Shown: positions 33,300 through 44,799, counted from the stretch's first letter. The stretch is 64,000 nt of DNA from Siphonodentalium dalli (GCA_032622095.1 CP136063.1:219311982-219375981); one strand, 5' to 3'. Program-made: numbers and translations. The notes: generated by a model not told the origin, from the sequence alone.

Positions 33300-34390
33300 T
33301 AGATATGCGGCGCTCTGGGTTATAGGTGGCACTCTGGGTTATAGGTGGCGCTCTGTGCTATAGGTGGCGTTCTGTGCTATAAGTGGCGCTCTGGGTTATA
33401 TGTGGCACTCTGGGTTATAGGTGGCGCTCTGTGCTATAGGTGGCGCTCTGTGCTATAGGTGGCGTCCTGTGCTATAGGTACCGGTGGCGCTCTGGGCTAT
33501 AGATGGCATTCCGTGCTATAGGTGGCGCTGTGTTATAGGTGGCACTCTGGGTTATAGGTGGCGCTCTGGGCTATAGTTGGAGCTCTAGGCTATATGTGAC
33601 GCTCTGAGTTATAGGTGGCGCTCTGGCCTATAGATGGCGATCTGGGCTATAGCTTGCGCTCTGGCCTATAGGTGGCGTTGTGTGCTATAGGTGGCGCTCT
33701 GTGTTATAGGTGGCGCTCCAGGCTATGGCTGGCGATCTGGGCTATAGCTGGCGCTCTATGCTATATGTGGCGTTCTGTGCTATAGGTGGTGCTCTGGGCT
33801 ATAGCTGGCGCTCTGGGCTATATGTCGCACTTTGCGCTATAGGTGGCGTTCTGTGCTATAGGTGGCGATCTGGGTTATAGGTGGCGCTCTATGCTATAGC
33901 TGGCGATCTGGGCTATAGCTCGCACTCTAGGCTGTATGTGGCACTCTGGTCTATATGTGGCGCTCTGGATTATATATGGCGCTCTCAGGTGGCGCTCTGT
34001 GCTATAGATATCGCTCTGGGCTATAGTTGGCGCTCGAGGCTATAGGTGGCACTATGGGCTATATGTGGCGCTCTGGGCTATAGCTGGCGATCTGGGCTAT
34101 AGCTGGCGATCTGGGCTATATGTGGCGATCTGGGCTATATGTGGCGCTCTTGTCTATATGTGGCGCTCTGTTCTATAGGTGGCGCTCTGGACTATATATG
34201 GCGCTCTTGGCTACATGTGGCGCTCTGGACTATATATGGCGCTCTGGACTATATATGGCGCTCTGTGCTATAGATAGCGCTATGGACTATAGTTGGCGCT
34301 CTATGCTACATGTGGCACTCTGGGCTATATGTGGCGCTCTGGGCTATAGGTGGCGTTCTGGGCTATAGGTGGCGCTCTGGGCTATAGGTA
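33300..34390 (+). repeat. 19-bp satellite, about 57 copies
   Basis: The unit is GCTCTGGGCTATAGGTGGC with heavy point variation (GGGTTATAG, TGTGCTATAG, CTATATGTGG, CTATAGCTGG). The period is kept well; one short disruption near 33475-33485 (GGTACCGGTGG) and one near 33985. Some reading frames stay open over 80 codons because stop codons are rare in the unit. No sign of selection for coding. Confidence 0.95.
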
Positions 34391-34560
34391 CATATGGAAT
34401 TCAAAGGGAGATAATTCAAGAGTAATAAGTGGATGTGAGCAGAAAAACTATTCTTAAATACTAAATTAAAATGAACGTTAGTTCAATCTTTATGAAAATC
34501 ACCACAAAAAAAAACAGAATATTGGTATTGATATCAAGGTGCAGTACACTCACTGGTTAA

Positions 34561-34788
34561 TTAACCCTTTCTGTACTAAATGGATTCTCCCAGTCAGTTA
34601 CAAAGTGTACATCGGAATGATCTATTATTTATTTGGATGGATATTACAAAGAAGACGACAGATAAATAAAAGCGCAGAAGGAGCCATATTTACTGGCGAA
34701 AATTAAGATAATACGTTCAAAAATGGTTGTTATTGAAGTTTAAGGAACATTTCTATGGGAAATGATGATTCAATATAGAGGGGGTTAA
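34561..34788. mobile_element. TTAA MITE, CCCTTTCTGTACTA family, copy 2
   Basis: TTAA at 34561-34564 and 34785-34788. The left end is CCCTTTCTGTACTAAATGG; the right end is CAATATAGAGGGGG, a mutated complement. The inner landmarks GACGACAGATAAATAAAAG and GCAGAAGGAGCCATATTTAC match 19694-19956. Confidence 0.8.
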
Positions 34789-34999
34789 TTAATTACAGTA
34801 TATTCATATTGGTATCAAAAATTGCGTCTTGAAAACAATGAAGACTTAGATTTTTATTCAGTTGGAATATGTGTGACAAATTGCACACATAATAAATCAT
34901 TGCTGGCATTGTTTAAGTTTCTAGCTTTTCAGTGAATTTTTGAATGAGTTTGAAAATACTGCTTTGTTTATATAACAGTTGTTGTCATGGCTACCAGTG

Positions 35000-35140
35000 C
35001 TGAAATTAGAGTGTCCAATTATTGGGTTGGACATAACGTCTTTCTACCAGACTATGTCAACCGAACATCAAATGGTAATCAGCGCCTCTGTCTCGCTCAC
35101 GTTCGGGAACTACAATTGTTATCAGTTAGAACAACGGAAT
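35000..35140 (+). repeat. Partner of the 33085-33250 module
   Basis: See GTCCAATTATTGGGTTGGAC, CAGACTATGTCAACCGAACA and CAATTGTTATCAG. It lies just before the LINE fragment at 35160 and after a MITE, so the two copies flank the satellite. Confidence 0.6.
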
Positions 35141-35159
35141 ATTTTACAGATCGATTAAG

Positions 35160-35274
35160 CGTATTAGTACAGTTGGGAATAAAGCTGTTTTTGGATTTCT
35201 GAACAAAGAGATAAAAATGAACATGTTGGCAGATCTTATGTATAAGTCAATTTTGCTCTATGGTAGTGAGGTGT
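35160..35274 (+). pseudogene. LINE connector-region fragment, left half
   Basis: Translation from 35160 gives RISTVGNKAVFGFLNKEIK and MLADLMYKSILLYGSEVW, the stretch after the RT thumb. The frame stops at the insertion point of a fold-back transposon and resumes at 37190 (EVWGFENYNC). The upstream RT core is absent. Confidence 0.85.
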
Positions 35275-37189
35275 GGGTGTTCCTAAAACGCTGAATCAGC
35301 AGCTGATCAGCAGATTATCACATAAAATGCTGATCAGCAGATTTCCCGATTTTAGTTTAACTCAAATATAACGACGATGGCCGGTTGTAGGTTATGTAAA
35401 TGACACCTAATTATATATATGTGTTATATACCAATACAGGAAGGGGACACATTTTGACCGCCCGCCATGCCCGTTCAGCAGTTCAAAATCCCGTTCAGCA
35501 GTATACGGCGGTTGCAGTTCAGCAGATTATCGCGAACGCAGTTTAACTCAATTGTAACGAAGTTAGCAGAGTTTAGGTTGTGCAAATGACTTGTAATTAA
35601 TGGGCCATAACCAGGTACATTTGGTCGACGTCCACCCCAGTTCAGCAGTTCAAAATCCCGTTCAGCAGTTCATATCGAGCAGTTCAGCAGATTCCCAGAA
35701 CGCAGTTTAAATGATTTTTAACGAAGATAGTCGGGTAGATGTTGTGCAAATGACTTTTTATCGATGGCCCATAACCAGATACATGTACATGGATAGAAAT
35801 GATAGAAAACCATTTGGCCAACGTCCACCCCAGTTCAGCAGTTCAAAATCCATTTCAGCACTTTACCGGGAACAGTTCAGCAGAATCCACCAAACGCAGT
35901 TTAGCCGATTTTTAACGAAGACAGTCGGGTATATAACGTGCAAATGACTTTTTATCGATGGTCCGACCATAAGCAAATACAGGAAGAAAACACGATTTGG
36001 CCGACATACACCCCAGTTCAGCAGTTCAACATCCCGTTAATTTATTTGGGGCAGTTCAGCAGAATCTCCAAAACTCAGTTTAACGTATTTTTAACGAATA
36101 TAGACTGGAATATGTTGTGCAAATGACTTTTCATCGATGGACAATAAGGAAATACAGGAATAAAACACGATTTGGCCGACATAAACTCAGTCCATCAGTT
36201 CAACCGAATGTTGAACTGTTCCCGGTAAAGTGCTGAACGGGATTTTGAACTGCTGAACTGGGGTGGACGTCAACCAAATCGTGTTTTCTTCTTGTATTTC
36301 CTTATTGACCATCGATAAAAAGTCATTTGCACAACATATACCCGCCTATCCTTGTTAAAAATCGGTTAACCTGCGTTCGTGGAATCTGCTGAACTGCTCG
36401 ATATGAACTGCTGAACGGGATTTTCAACTGCTGAACTGGGGTGTATGTCGGCCAAATCGTGTTTTCTTCCTGTATATGCTTATGGGCCATCAATAAAAAG
36501 TCAGTTGCACAACATATACCAGACTGTCTTTGTTAAAAATCGGTGAAACTGTGTTCGGGGAATCTGCTGAACTGTTCCCGGTAAAGTGCTGAACGGGATT
36601 TTGAACTGCTGAACTGGGGTGGACGTCGGCCAAATGGTTTTATATCCATGAACTTTGAACTGCTGGGTCTTCCTGTATTTCCTAATGGACCATCGATAAA
36701 ATGTCATTTGCACAACATCTACCCGACTGTCTTCGTTAAAAATCGGTTAAACTGCCTTCTGGGAATCTGTTGAACTGCTCGATATGAACTGCTGAACGGG
36801 ATTTTAAACTGATGAACTGGGGTGGACGTCGGTCAAATTGTTTTCTATCCATGTACCTGGTTATAGCCCATTAATTACAAGTCATTTGCACAACCTAAAC
36901 TCTGCTAACTTCGTTACAATTGAGTTAAACTGCGTTCGCGATAATCTGCTGAACTGCAGCCGCCGTACTGCTGAACGGGATTTTGAACTGCTGAACGGGC
37001 ATGGCGGGCGGTCAAAATGTGTCCCCTTCCTGTATTGGTATATAACACATATATTACGTGTCATTTACACAACCTACAACCGGCCATCGTCGTTATATTT
37101 GAGTTAAACTAAAATCGGGAAATCTGCTGATCAGCATTTTAGGTGATAATCTGCTGATCAGCTGCTGATTCAGCGTTTTAGGTACACCC
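35275..37189. mobile_element. 1,915-bp fold-back transposon with 9-bp target duplication (Mutator-like)
   Basis: GTGAGGTGT stands immediately on both sides (35266-35274 and 37190-37198). The termini are GGGTGTTCCTAAAACGCTGA and, at the right end, the complement of GGGTGTACCTAAAACGCTGA. The arms reach almost to the centre (near 36205). Each arm is built of diverged tandem units of about 190-200 bp containing CCCAGTTCAGCAGTTCAAAA, TTTAACGAAGACAGTCGGGT and GTGCAAATGACTTTTTATCG. There is no transposase. Nine-base duplications and long, internally repetitive arms are typical of Mutator-superfamily (MULE/TIR-long) elements. It split a LINE, and removing it with one duplication restores the LINE frame. 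Confidence 0.92.
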
Positions 37190-37690
37190 GTGAGGTGTGG
37201 GGGTTTGAAAATTATAACTGTTTAGACGCCATTCATCTGAAATTTATCAAGTATACTTTAGGTATGAAATCGAGTGCACCAAACTACATGGTGTATGGTG
37301 CGACTGGAAGATTTCCGTTAAATATATACGCATGCGAAAAAAAATGCTCGCGTATTGGTCACATTTGGTAACCGGCGATTGTTCTAAATTAGCACAGAGA
37401 TTGTATTTATTACTAGAGGAGTTCGATGAAAATGAATATTTGGGTAATAAAACAATTAGCTGGATAAGCGCGATTGGATATATATTGTCTGCATGCATGG
37501 TTTATGGTGGGAATAACTATATGGACGACGCAGACACCGTTGGACGCTGGCGGTCCGGGCCGCATCCCTATCGGACAGTCATTTCGTGTCATTATATCTT
37601 TAGGAGATGGAACCATCAAGCTTTTAGCTTACTGTAATATCATGTTGTCAATATTATTACCACACTGGGGATGCATCATGCTTATATTTT
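37190..37690 (+). pseudogene. LINE connector-region fragment, right half
   Basis: Continues the frame of 35160-35274: GVWGFENYNCLDAIHLKFIK, then MVYGATGRFPLNIYACEKKM and LAYWSHLVTGDCSKLAQRLY. It runs to about 37515 and then decays. No zinc knuckle is found. TTTTATTGAGAATAAATACG near 37690 may be the LINE 3' tail. Confidence 0.8.
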
Positions 37691-37930
37691 ATTGAGAATA
37701 AATACGCTAAACTCGAATGTTTCCCAATTTGCCTTATGGTGCCCACATTATTTTGAGAATTGGGGGATGCCACAGTGTCCTGGGCCCGCAAAAAAAGGTA
37801 CCCTGTCTTGCTCACCGGAAGCTATATTACGTTAATGACGAACAGAGCAGTCTTAGCCAGTTAAACATTAAAAGGAAGTAGTAATAAATAAAATTGTAGA
37901 GTACCCTGGAAGTCATGTATCATATCGTAT

Positions 37931-38462
37931 CAGTACCAGTCAAAAGAAGTGGTATATTAAGCGCGCTATTTTCGCGCCCAATATCGCAATAATATTACAA
38001 GTGGAAACGCTTATATAAGCGCGCCGCTTGTTATTTTGCGCTTAATATTGCAATATTTCGCGCTTAATATTGCGATATCGCGCGCTTAATATTGTGACAT
38101 CTTGCGCTCAAAATTGTGACATTTAAAGCAAAGTATTGCTTCTGCTATATTGTTTGGCATAAATAGAGACAATGTTTCAGATTTGTATATAAATATAGTT
38201 GTAAATGCTATATGTACACTATATATATGCACAATATTTATCTAATATAAATATAACACTATCGGATCTGTATGAAATTTTGTCGCGCTCAATATTGCGA
38301 CAATGCGCGCTTAATATTGCGATATTCTGAGCTCAATATCGCAATAATAAACGCGACAGATTGTTGGTATTGCGCTATAATCACGCCTTTTTCGAAATTA
38401 AGCGCGCTCAAATATCGCAATAAAGGCGCGCCTCAATATACCACTTCTTCTGACTGGTACTG
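37931..38462. mobile_element. MITE with GCGCGCTTAATATTGCGATA subrepeats
   Basis: Outer inverted repeats CAGTACCAGTCAAAAGAAGT and its complement at 38440-38462. Toward each end a motif of about 20 bp close to GCGCTTAATATTGCGATAT recurs, five or six times on the left and about five times on the right, in inverted sense. The middle (about 38100-38270) is plain AT-rich DNA. CATGTATC occurs near both flanks but not directly at the borders, so the target duplication is uncertain. Confidence 0.8.
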
Positions 38463-40117
38463 CATGTATCTGCATGTTAGTAAGACAACCGTTGTGTTAT
38501 TATTTGCGTAATCAATGTAGAATTTATAGCAGTTCCTTGAAGTTATTAGTATGTGGCCCTTTAATAAGTTTAAGTTTAGTTCGCCGTAAGGTTTATCTTA
38601 AGTTTGGCGTAATGTTTCATTGTATGTACTTATGTATTTATGCTGTCCATCGCGTATGTTATATTGTGGTATTTATCATCTACAATGTAGTTAGGATTTA
38701 TGTTATCATTATATTAGTTTCATTCTAACTTTAAATAGACAACGAGTCCGATATCGCTGGGTCCTATAGTGGAATTACGCACTGCTGGAAACATCTATAA
38801 TATTGGCTTGAGAGTGGGAACCCAAAAAGGATAGTCGCCTAGATATGGAAGTGACATAGTGACATAGCTATTAGTTTTAAAATGTCCAAATATTGGGAGC
38901 CTTTTGTTGTAAGTTTCCAACAGTTGGACAGCTTTTAATAATAGATGATGGAAACGAAAATTTCCAATTTCGGTAATTTGGTCTGTTTGGAGTGTATGTG
39001 AAAACTCGATGTTGCACTACTCCCGAAGCTAGTTCCCGGCATATGTATACGGGCTAGAACATACACGTATGGATATTATTTCATGGGTATAACGGAATTT
39101 GCGATGCACATATATACACGAGCTAGCAGCTGCAGGCAGATGGGTGCCAAATTGTTTCGTATTCAACCTTATCGATTGGTGCAATGCCGTTTGTGTTGAT
39201 GTAAAGAGACCAGATGAAACCATAGGAACTGACGTTCGGTCGGTCCTAATAAGCCTTATGAACGAAGAGAGCCTGTTTTCGCGGGACAACTAGATTTGCC
39301 TAATTTGCACGATGAAAGTAGCTTCGTCTCGTTATTGACCTCGCTTGTTAGCAGTGAGTGGATGTTTTGATATTTTCGTATAATTTAATCACCAGCTGTC
39401 AATGCATAGAATACTGTAAAACAATTTAAATCAGCTGCAACACACTTTGTCATTGAAGTTATTTCTCGATAACCTACATTTATTGATTACCGCCTGCTAC
39501 AGAAATGACAGCACCATCGAGCATATCATTTTGATATACCGTATTCCGAAACATGTACAAGACAACTTCATTCGATATTTCCTACGATTTAAAAGGAACT
39601 TCGACGGTACCTCAGAACTCCGACGGTGCTGACCCTCATACACAAGTACCTAGATAAATAAACAAGACCCGTTCTAACATTTGCAAATAAATGAAACATG
39701 GACATTGAAACTAAAAAGTGTCACAATATACCAAGAACACGCGCACCCCACTGGCACAAAACTGGCCATTGCGTGGTCAGTTGCAACATGGTCAGTTGTC
39801 ACTAGGCTAGCCAATCAAAAACTATGAATTGATGGTGCCACCTGATCAATCGGTTATTATACATCACAGTGACAGCGTATCTGTTTGAAATTTGTGTAGT
39901 TTTCTTCCGAAAGTATGTCATTCTGTTTACTTCTAACTTATACTTATGGTGGTTCTTTTGTGAAATGACGGATTAAATTATAAGAAATAACCCTTGTTTC
40001 GATTAAGGTTACGAGTTATAAACGAAATGTTTGGTATACATATTTACTATAACATAACACTATTACCAATCGCACACTGAACAAATTTCCGTATTCAAAA
40101 ACCTAGTTCGTTTTCAC
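38463..40117. other. Unassigned region
   Basis: About 1.65 kb. A 61-codon plus-strand frame at 39447-39632 contains TIEHIILIYRI, which faintly recalls a LINE zinc-knuckle region but lacks the cysteines. Nothing else recognised. Confidence 0.35.
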
Positions 40118-40225
40118 AACTGGATAAGTGGTCCTGCTATTTTGTTATGACACCGTCCCACAGTATTGATATATGATGTTGATAGGGAAAACCGAAGCTG
40201 TTAAAAAAGTAAAGTTATTTTATTA

Positions 40226-40686
40226 TTAAAGGTTAAAAATTCTCAATCCGATCAGACGGTCCCCATATCATCAAGTTAAAACAACAACAACAACAATTCT
40301 TCAAATTACGCTTTAGTTATCAGAATCTATTAATTCCAACAAAATAATGCTTGTCAACTATGGTTTAAAATTTCACAAAACGTGTTATTTATTAACATGT
40401 TGTTCAACGAAATATGGCCGTATTATCACCTGATTATCACGAAATTTGGTCGTATTACCACTTCATTTTAGAGTTATCCACACCATCCGCAATTTTGTCC
40501 GAAACCGTCGCCTTGACGATTTTTTTCCAGGCCACAAATAAGTGCACATCTCAAGAAACAACAAATTTCAAAAATTGATATCTGATCACTCTGAGCTTTG
40601 ATGGGTGGGCTCGACTCGGATCAAACATTTGTTAAGTCCCGAAGCCAAAGAAATACTAATTTGGGAGCGTTAATTCGGATCTTTAA
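40226..40686 (+). mobile_element. TTAA MITE, AGGTAC family, copy 2
   Basis: TTAA at 40226-40229 and 40683-40686. It includes TCTCAATCCGATCAGACGGT, CAACAACAACAACAATTC, GTGTTATTTATTAACATGTT and GACTCGGATCAAACATTTGT, all in the same order as the minus-strand reading of 62040-62481. It lies inside the long-TIR element. Confidence 0.85.
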
Positions 40687-41004
40687 CGTGTTCAAATTTA
40701 TCGGTGTTGGGCTGATCTGAATAAATCGAGGAAATATCATTATGTGTGGAATACATTGAATAAATGTATATTATGAATTGTGTTGGTTGTTGAAAATGAG
40801 CCATAAATGAGGTGGTGATCCTTGTTGTTTTACAGACGCCAGCGCGACTGTTATTAAACTATTTTTTTAAATATAATTATGTTGAATGTCACATGCAGAC
40901 CTTGACGTTGTCAATATTACTGGTATTAGGCAAACACCGCAAAAATGGTAACTATAGCAAACATAACGTGTCTGTTTACTTAACGGCATATAAATACAAC
41001 AGGA

Positions 41005-41315
41005 CCAACCAGCATCATATAAATAAAGCAGGATCCACCAGCATCATATAAATAAAGCAGGATCCACCAGCATCACAAAAATTCACCATGATCCGCCAGG
41101 ATCATATAAATACAGCAGGACCCACCAGCATCATATAAAAGCAACAGGACCCACCAGCATCATAGAAATACAGCAGGACCCACCAGCATCATAGATATTC
41201 ACCATGATCCGCCAGCATCATAGAAATACGGCAGGACCCACCAGCATCATAACAATTTACCATGATCCGCCAGCATCATATAAATACAGCAGGACCCACC
41301 AACATCATAGAAATT
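41005..41315 (+). repeat. 29-bp satellite born from a transposon terminal unit
   Basis: About 11 copies of CAGCATCATATAAATACAGC followed by AGGACCCAC. Single copies of the same unit are the subterminal repeat of the host element at 3740, 4470, 28565 and 59180 (ATCATAGAAATTCAGCAG there). The array is in the position that this unit occupies in unexpanded copies. Confidence 0.9.
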
Positions 41316-41319
41316 CAAT

Positions 41320-41500
41320 AAACTAATGAAAACGATTTCACCTTCGAGAATCACTGCAATTAATTAATATAAAAGAATGACGATGTGTGTTGCCAATTTG
41401 GATATAATATTTGTAAAATATAACTGCTTTGAGTAAGATTATTCTCCATTTCTATTTGATCACCCTACCATAGTGTTTCACATCACTTTAAGAATAGGTG
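41320..41500 (-). repeat. Inverted piece of the long-TIR element interior
   Basis: On the minus strand it reads TTAAAGTGATGTGAAACACT, ATATTATATCCAAATTGGCA and TTAATTAATTGCAGTGATTC. It is collinear with 3975-4170 of the long copy. It joins the 29-bp array at TTATTGAATTTCTATGATG, so the locus is a chimera of two copies in opposite orientation. Confidence 0.8.
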
Positions 41501-42039
41501 GTATTTTGAATGGTGACTCGAGAGTATAAATTGAAGTATTAAATATCACAAGCCTGTGCTTGTGGTCGTATTAAATTTACAACAGTTGGAGATCTTCCGG
41601 TACCAGCTGGAAAATTGCAACTGAAATTGCGGAGGCTGCAAATGGGAAATTGTCTGGGAATTTGGTCTGGTTCAAGGTTGGGGCGGGGGGGGGGGGGGGG
41701 GTAAAGTTGGAAATCCAAGTAAGACATTCCCAACTGAGACGTGATGTTGGCGATTCATGTTGATGTCTGACTTTGGTGGTAAACACTGGAGAGAAAGTAA
41801 CGATGTGTTTAATGCATATTATTATATAATAGATATCATCAAATAATGGATAATTTAATCAAAAATGTTGACTGAAAATAATGCGATTTTTTAAATCTGA
41901 AAACAGCCAATTTTACACTAAATACTTGTTGGAAAATAAACAAGCCATATTTCCGACTAAATCCTGAAAAGTTACCCATAATTCTGCTTTGGTTAAGAGG
42001 TCGATTACTTAGGGCATTACTGTACATTTCAAACTGTTT
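41501..42039. other. Unassigned spacer with a 17-base G run
   Basis: G tract at 41685-41701. Two minus-strand frames across it merely translate the tract as poly-proline. No gene. Confidence 0.5.
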
Positions 42040-42540
42040 AAAATTTTGACAAAGTTGGGGACTTCAGGTGTCCTTTGTACGAAGTGTCCAGAGATCTCAT
42101 TTGGGCACTGTTGGACGAACTTAATTTGACCATCGTCTCTGATAAAGATCTCCTGTTTGGCATTGCGCACTATAGTGAAACATTAAATACGCATATTTGC
42201 AAGACCGTACATTCATTTATTTCCTCGACAGACCTTTATTCTAAATTCCCATATCAAATAGGTACCCTACTAGGCTACTCCCCAAATGAGAGACCATGCA
42301 ATGCATAGTCACACCAACAGCCACAACAGCAGCCACGTGCATTAAACAGCAAATTTGGAACCAATCTCTTAATATAACACATCTATTAACAGCTGACTGC
42401 CAGAGGAGAGGAGCTCTGATAAGTTCCTTAACTTGTGCTCCGATCCTCTGTGCCCATACTTATCTGTATGTGTGTAATAATATGATTAATTTATAATGTA
42501 TATTGTCATTATTGTGAGTCACAATAAAATATGTTCAACA
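42040..42540 (+). pseudogene. LINE C-terminus and 3' tail
   Basis: Translation around 42065 gives FRCPLYEVSRDLIWALLDEL, the end of a zinc knuckle plus the C-terminal helix of a LINE ORF2. The frame continues to about 42308. The 3' UTR carries GACTGCCAGAGGAGAGGAGC and ends GAGTCACAATAAAATATGTT. The tail is shared with 25521-25662. It is a 5'-truncated insertion of a family different from the LINE at 12.5 kb. Confidence 0.65.
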
Positions 42541-42699
42541 AAAAAAGAAACCCTCCCCCTATCGCTACACCCCTGCATGATTGTCCGTGATACAGGGAAC
42601 TATAGTATGTTCATGGTGCGTTTCCACTAAGAAGCTGATTAAACGGAACTTTACGATTTGTTTCGTAGTAAAGACAAAATAATGTTCACTTGAGGCCGG

Positions 42700-43035
42700 G
42701 TGTACTACAGTAAATATATTGGCAAAAGCTAATCGAGTGTTTGATTCTTAGAATGATCGATTTTATAATCAGCCAGAATAGTTAACCTGTCTGCCATTCC
42801 CCAAGAAGAATCAAACATCTCTCGCCATCATTGATCCCAAGAAAGATGAAGTTGTGATACGATGTCGTTTCATTGATGGCTAATATTCATTTATTGGAAT
42901 TTCGACACAAATTGACGATTCTCGTGCGATTCTCGTGCGATTCTCATCCAGTTATGTGCCGCTGTTAAGAATGATTGGAATTTATATATCTACGTTACGA
43001 GATACAATTATACTCATCATCACGGTGCTCCACCA
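42700..43035 (+). repeat. Direct repeat, copy 1 (partner 47250-47835)
   Basis: Landmarks are AAGCTAATCGAGTGTTTGAT, a facing AAGAAGAATCAAACATC (a short hairpin with the former), GTTGTGATACGATGTCGTTT, TTTCGACACAAATTGACGAT and AAGAATGATTGGAATTTATA. Its partner lies 4.3 kb downstream in the same orientation, beyond a satellite and a LINE. Confidence 0.8.
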
Positions 43036-43258
43036 AAGGATAGGAATACCTCTTTACTTATAATTTAGATATTTTCTGAACACCCCCCCCCCCACATGCA
43101 GATGAATAATATGTCAATCCAATATATTCTTTTATAACTGAATCTGAAAGGAAGAATCCATTTAGTGAAGAAAGGGAAGAAACCTGCATCGACGTGCTGC
43201 GCGTGAACAACACGTATACACATGTAGACCTATGTATACCTCAATTCCAAAGGTTAGT

Positions 43259-44658
43259 CTAGGAGTGTACCCTCATCCAGTGTACCCTCATCCAGTGTAC
43301 CCTCATCCAGTGTACCCTCATCCAGTGTACCCTAATCCAGTGTACCCTCATCCAGTGTACCCTCATCCAGTGTACCATCATCCAGTCTACCCTCATCCAG
43401 TGTACCCTCATCCAGTGTACCCTCATCCAGTGTACCCTCATCCAGTGTACCCTCATCCAGTGTACCCTCATCAAGTGTACCCCCATCCAGTGTACCCTCA
43501 TCCAGTGTACCCTCATCCAGTGTACCCTCATCCAGTGTACCCTCATCCAGTGTACCCTCATCCAGTGTACCCTCATCCAGTGTACCCTCATCCAGTGACG
43601 GAGTACCCTCATCCAGTGACGGAGTACCCTCATCCAGTGTACCCTCATCCAGTGTACCCTCATCCAGTGACGGAGTACCCTCATCCAGTGACGGAGTACC
43701 CTCATCCAGTGACGGAGTACCCTCATCCAGTGTACCGTCATCCAGTGACGGAGTACCCTCATCCAGTGACGGAGTACCCTCATCCAGTGATGGAGTACCC
43801 TCATCCAGTGACGGAGTACCCTCATCCAGTGTACCCTCATCCAGTGACGGAGTACCCTCATCCAGTGACGGAGTACCCTCATCCAGTGACGGAGTACCCT
43901 CATCCAGTGTACCCTCATCCAGTGACGGAGTACCCTCATCCAGTGACGGAGTACCCTCATCCAGTGACGGAGTACCCTCATCCAGTGACGGAGTACCCTC
44001 ATCCAGTGACGGAGTACCCTCATCCAGTGACGGAGTACCCTCATCCAGTGACGGAGTACCCTCATCCAGTGTACCCTCATCCAGTGACGGAGTACCCTCA
44101 TCCAGTGACGGAGTACCCTCATCCAGTGACGGAGTACCCTCATCCAGTGATGGAGTACCCTCATCCAGTGACGGAGTACCCTCATCCAGTGACGGAGTAC
44201 CCTCATCCAGTGACGGAGTACCCTCATCCAGTGACGGAGTACCCTCATCCAGTGACGGAGTACCCTCATCCAGTGACGGAGTACCCTCATCCAGTGACGG
44301 AGTACCCTCATCCAGTGACGGAGTACCCTCATCCAGTGACGGAGTACCCTCATCCAGTGACGGAGTACCCTCATCCAGTGACGGAGTACCCTCATACGGT
44401 GAAGGGGTACCCTCATCCAGTGACGGAGTACCCTCATCCAGTGACGGAGTACCCTCATCCAGTGACGCTCGGAGTACCCTCATCCAGTGACGGAGTACCC
44501 TCATCCAGTGACGGAGTACCCTCATCCAGTGACGGAGTACCCTCATCCAGTGACGGAGTACCCTCATCCAGTGACGGAGTACCCTCATCCAGTGACGGAG
44601 TACCCTCATCCAGTGACGGAGTACCCTCATCCAGTGACGGAGTACCCTCATCCAGTGA
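43259..44658 (+). repeat. 15/21-bp satellite, about 1.4 kb
   Basis: The array begins with 15-bp units TACCCTCATCCAGTG (to about 43600) and then changes to mainly 21-bp units with ACGGAG added. Mixed 15/21 steps mark the transition. Both lengths are multiples of three, so frames stay open on both strands: YPHPV/YPHPVTE on plus (561 codons running on to 44917), LDEGT(PS) and HWMRV(LR) on minus (452 and 399 codons). A 4-base insertion at about 44464 shifts the frame without closing it. There is no signal peptide, no intron evidence and the synonymous positions are as uniform as the rest, so I do not call a gene. Confidence 0.95.
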
Positions 44659-44679
44659 AGCTGTCGAAATAATTCGCCT

Positions 44680-44780
44680 ATCTCTCTCAACTCTCTCTCT
44701 CTCTCTCTCTCTCACTCACTCATTCTCTCACTCACTCCCTATCTCTCACTCACTCGCTCGCTCTCTCTCACACTCGCGTA
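44680..44780 (+). repeat. CT/CTCA microsatellite
   Basis: CTCTCTCTCTCTCTCTCTCA followed by CACTCACTC variants. A similar but longer tract is at 47361-47630, within the downstream copy of the direct repeat. Confidence 0.9.
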
Positions 44781-44799
44781 CCTATCCGATCAACAAAAC

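Larger units (their letters stand above)
40118..41315 (+). mobile_element. CACCCCTGG-type long-TIR element, nested and expanded copy
   Basis: The left end is ACTGGATAAGTGGTCCTGCT. After an inserted TTAA MITE (40226-40686), the body aligns with the 58799-59244 copy: GGTGTTGGGCTGATCTGAAT, CATTATGTGTGGAATACATT, GACGCCAGCGCGACTGTTAT and GGCAAACACCGCAAAAATGG. The right end grades into the 29-bp array made of its own subterminal unit. The terminal CACTTGACCAGG block itself is missing. Confidence 0.7.

Noticed and set aside
36501-37064. Frames with MTFYRWS...QFSRFLTKT repeated in the 35-37 kb region as a gene family
   Set aside because: They translate the tandem units of the fold-back arms; they are short, on both strands, and vary without regard to frame.
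39447-39632. LINE zinc-knuckle fragment (TIEHIILIYRI)
   Set aside because: The cysteines that define the knuckle are missing and the surrounding translation does not align with the LINEs seen here.
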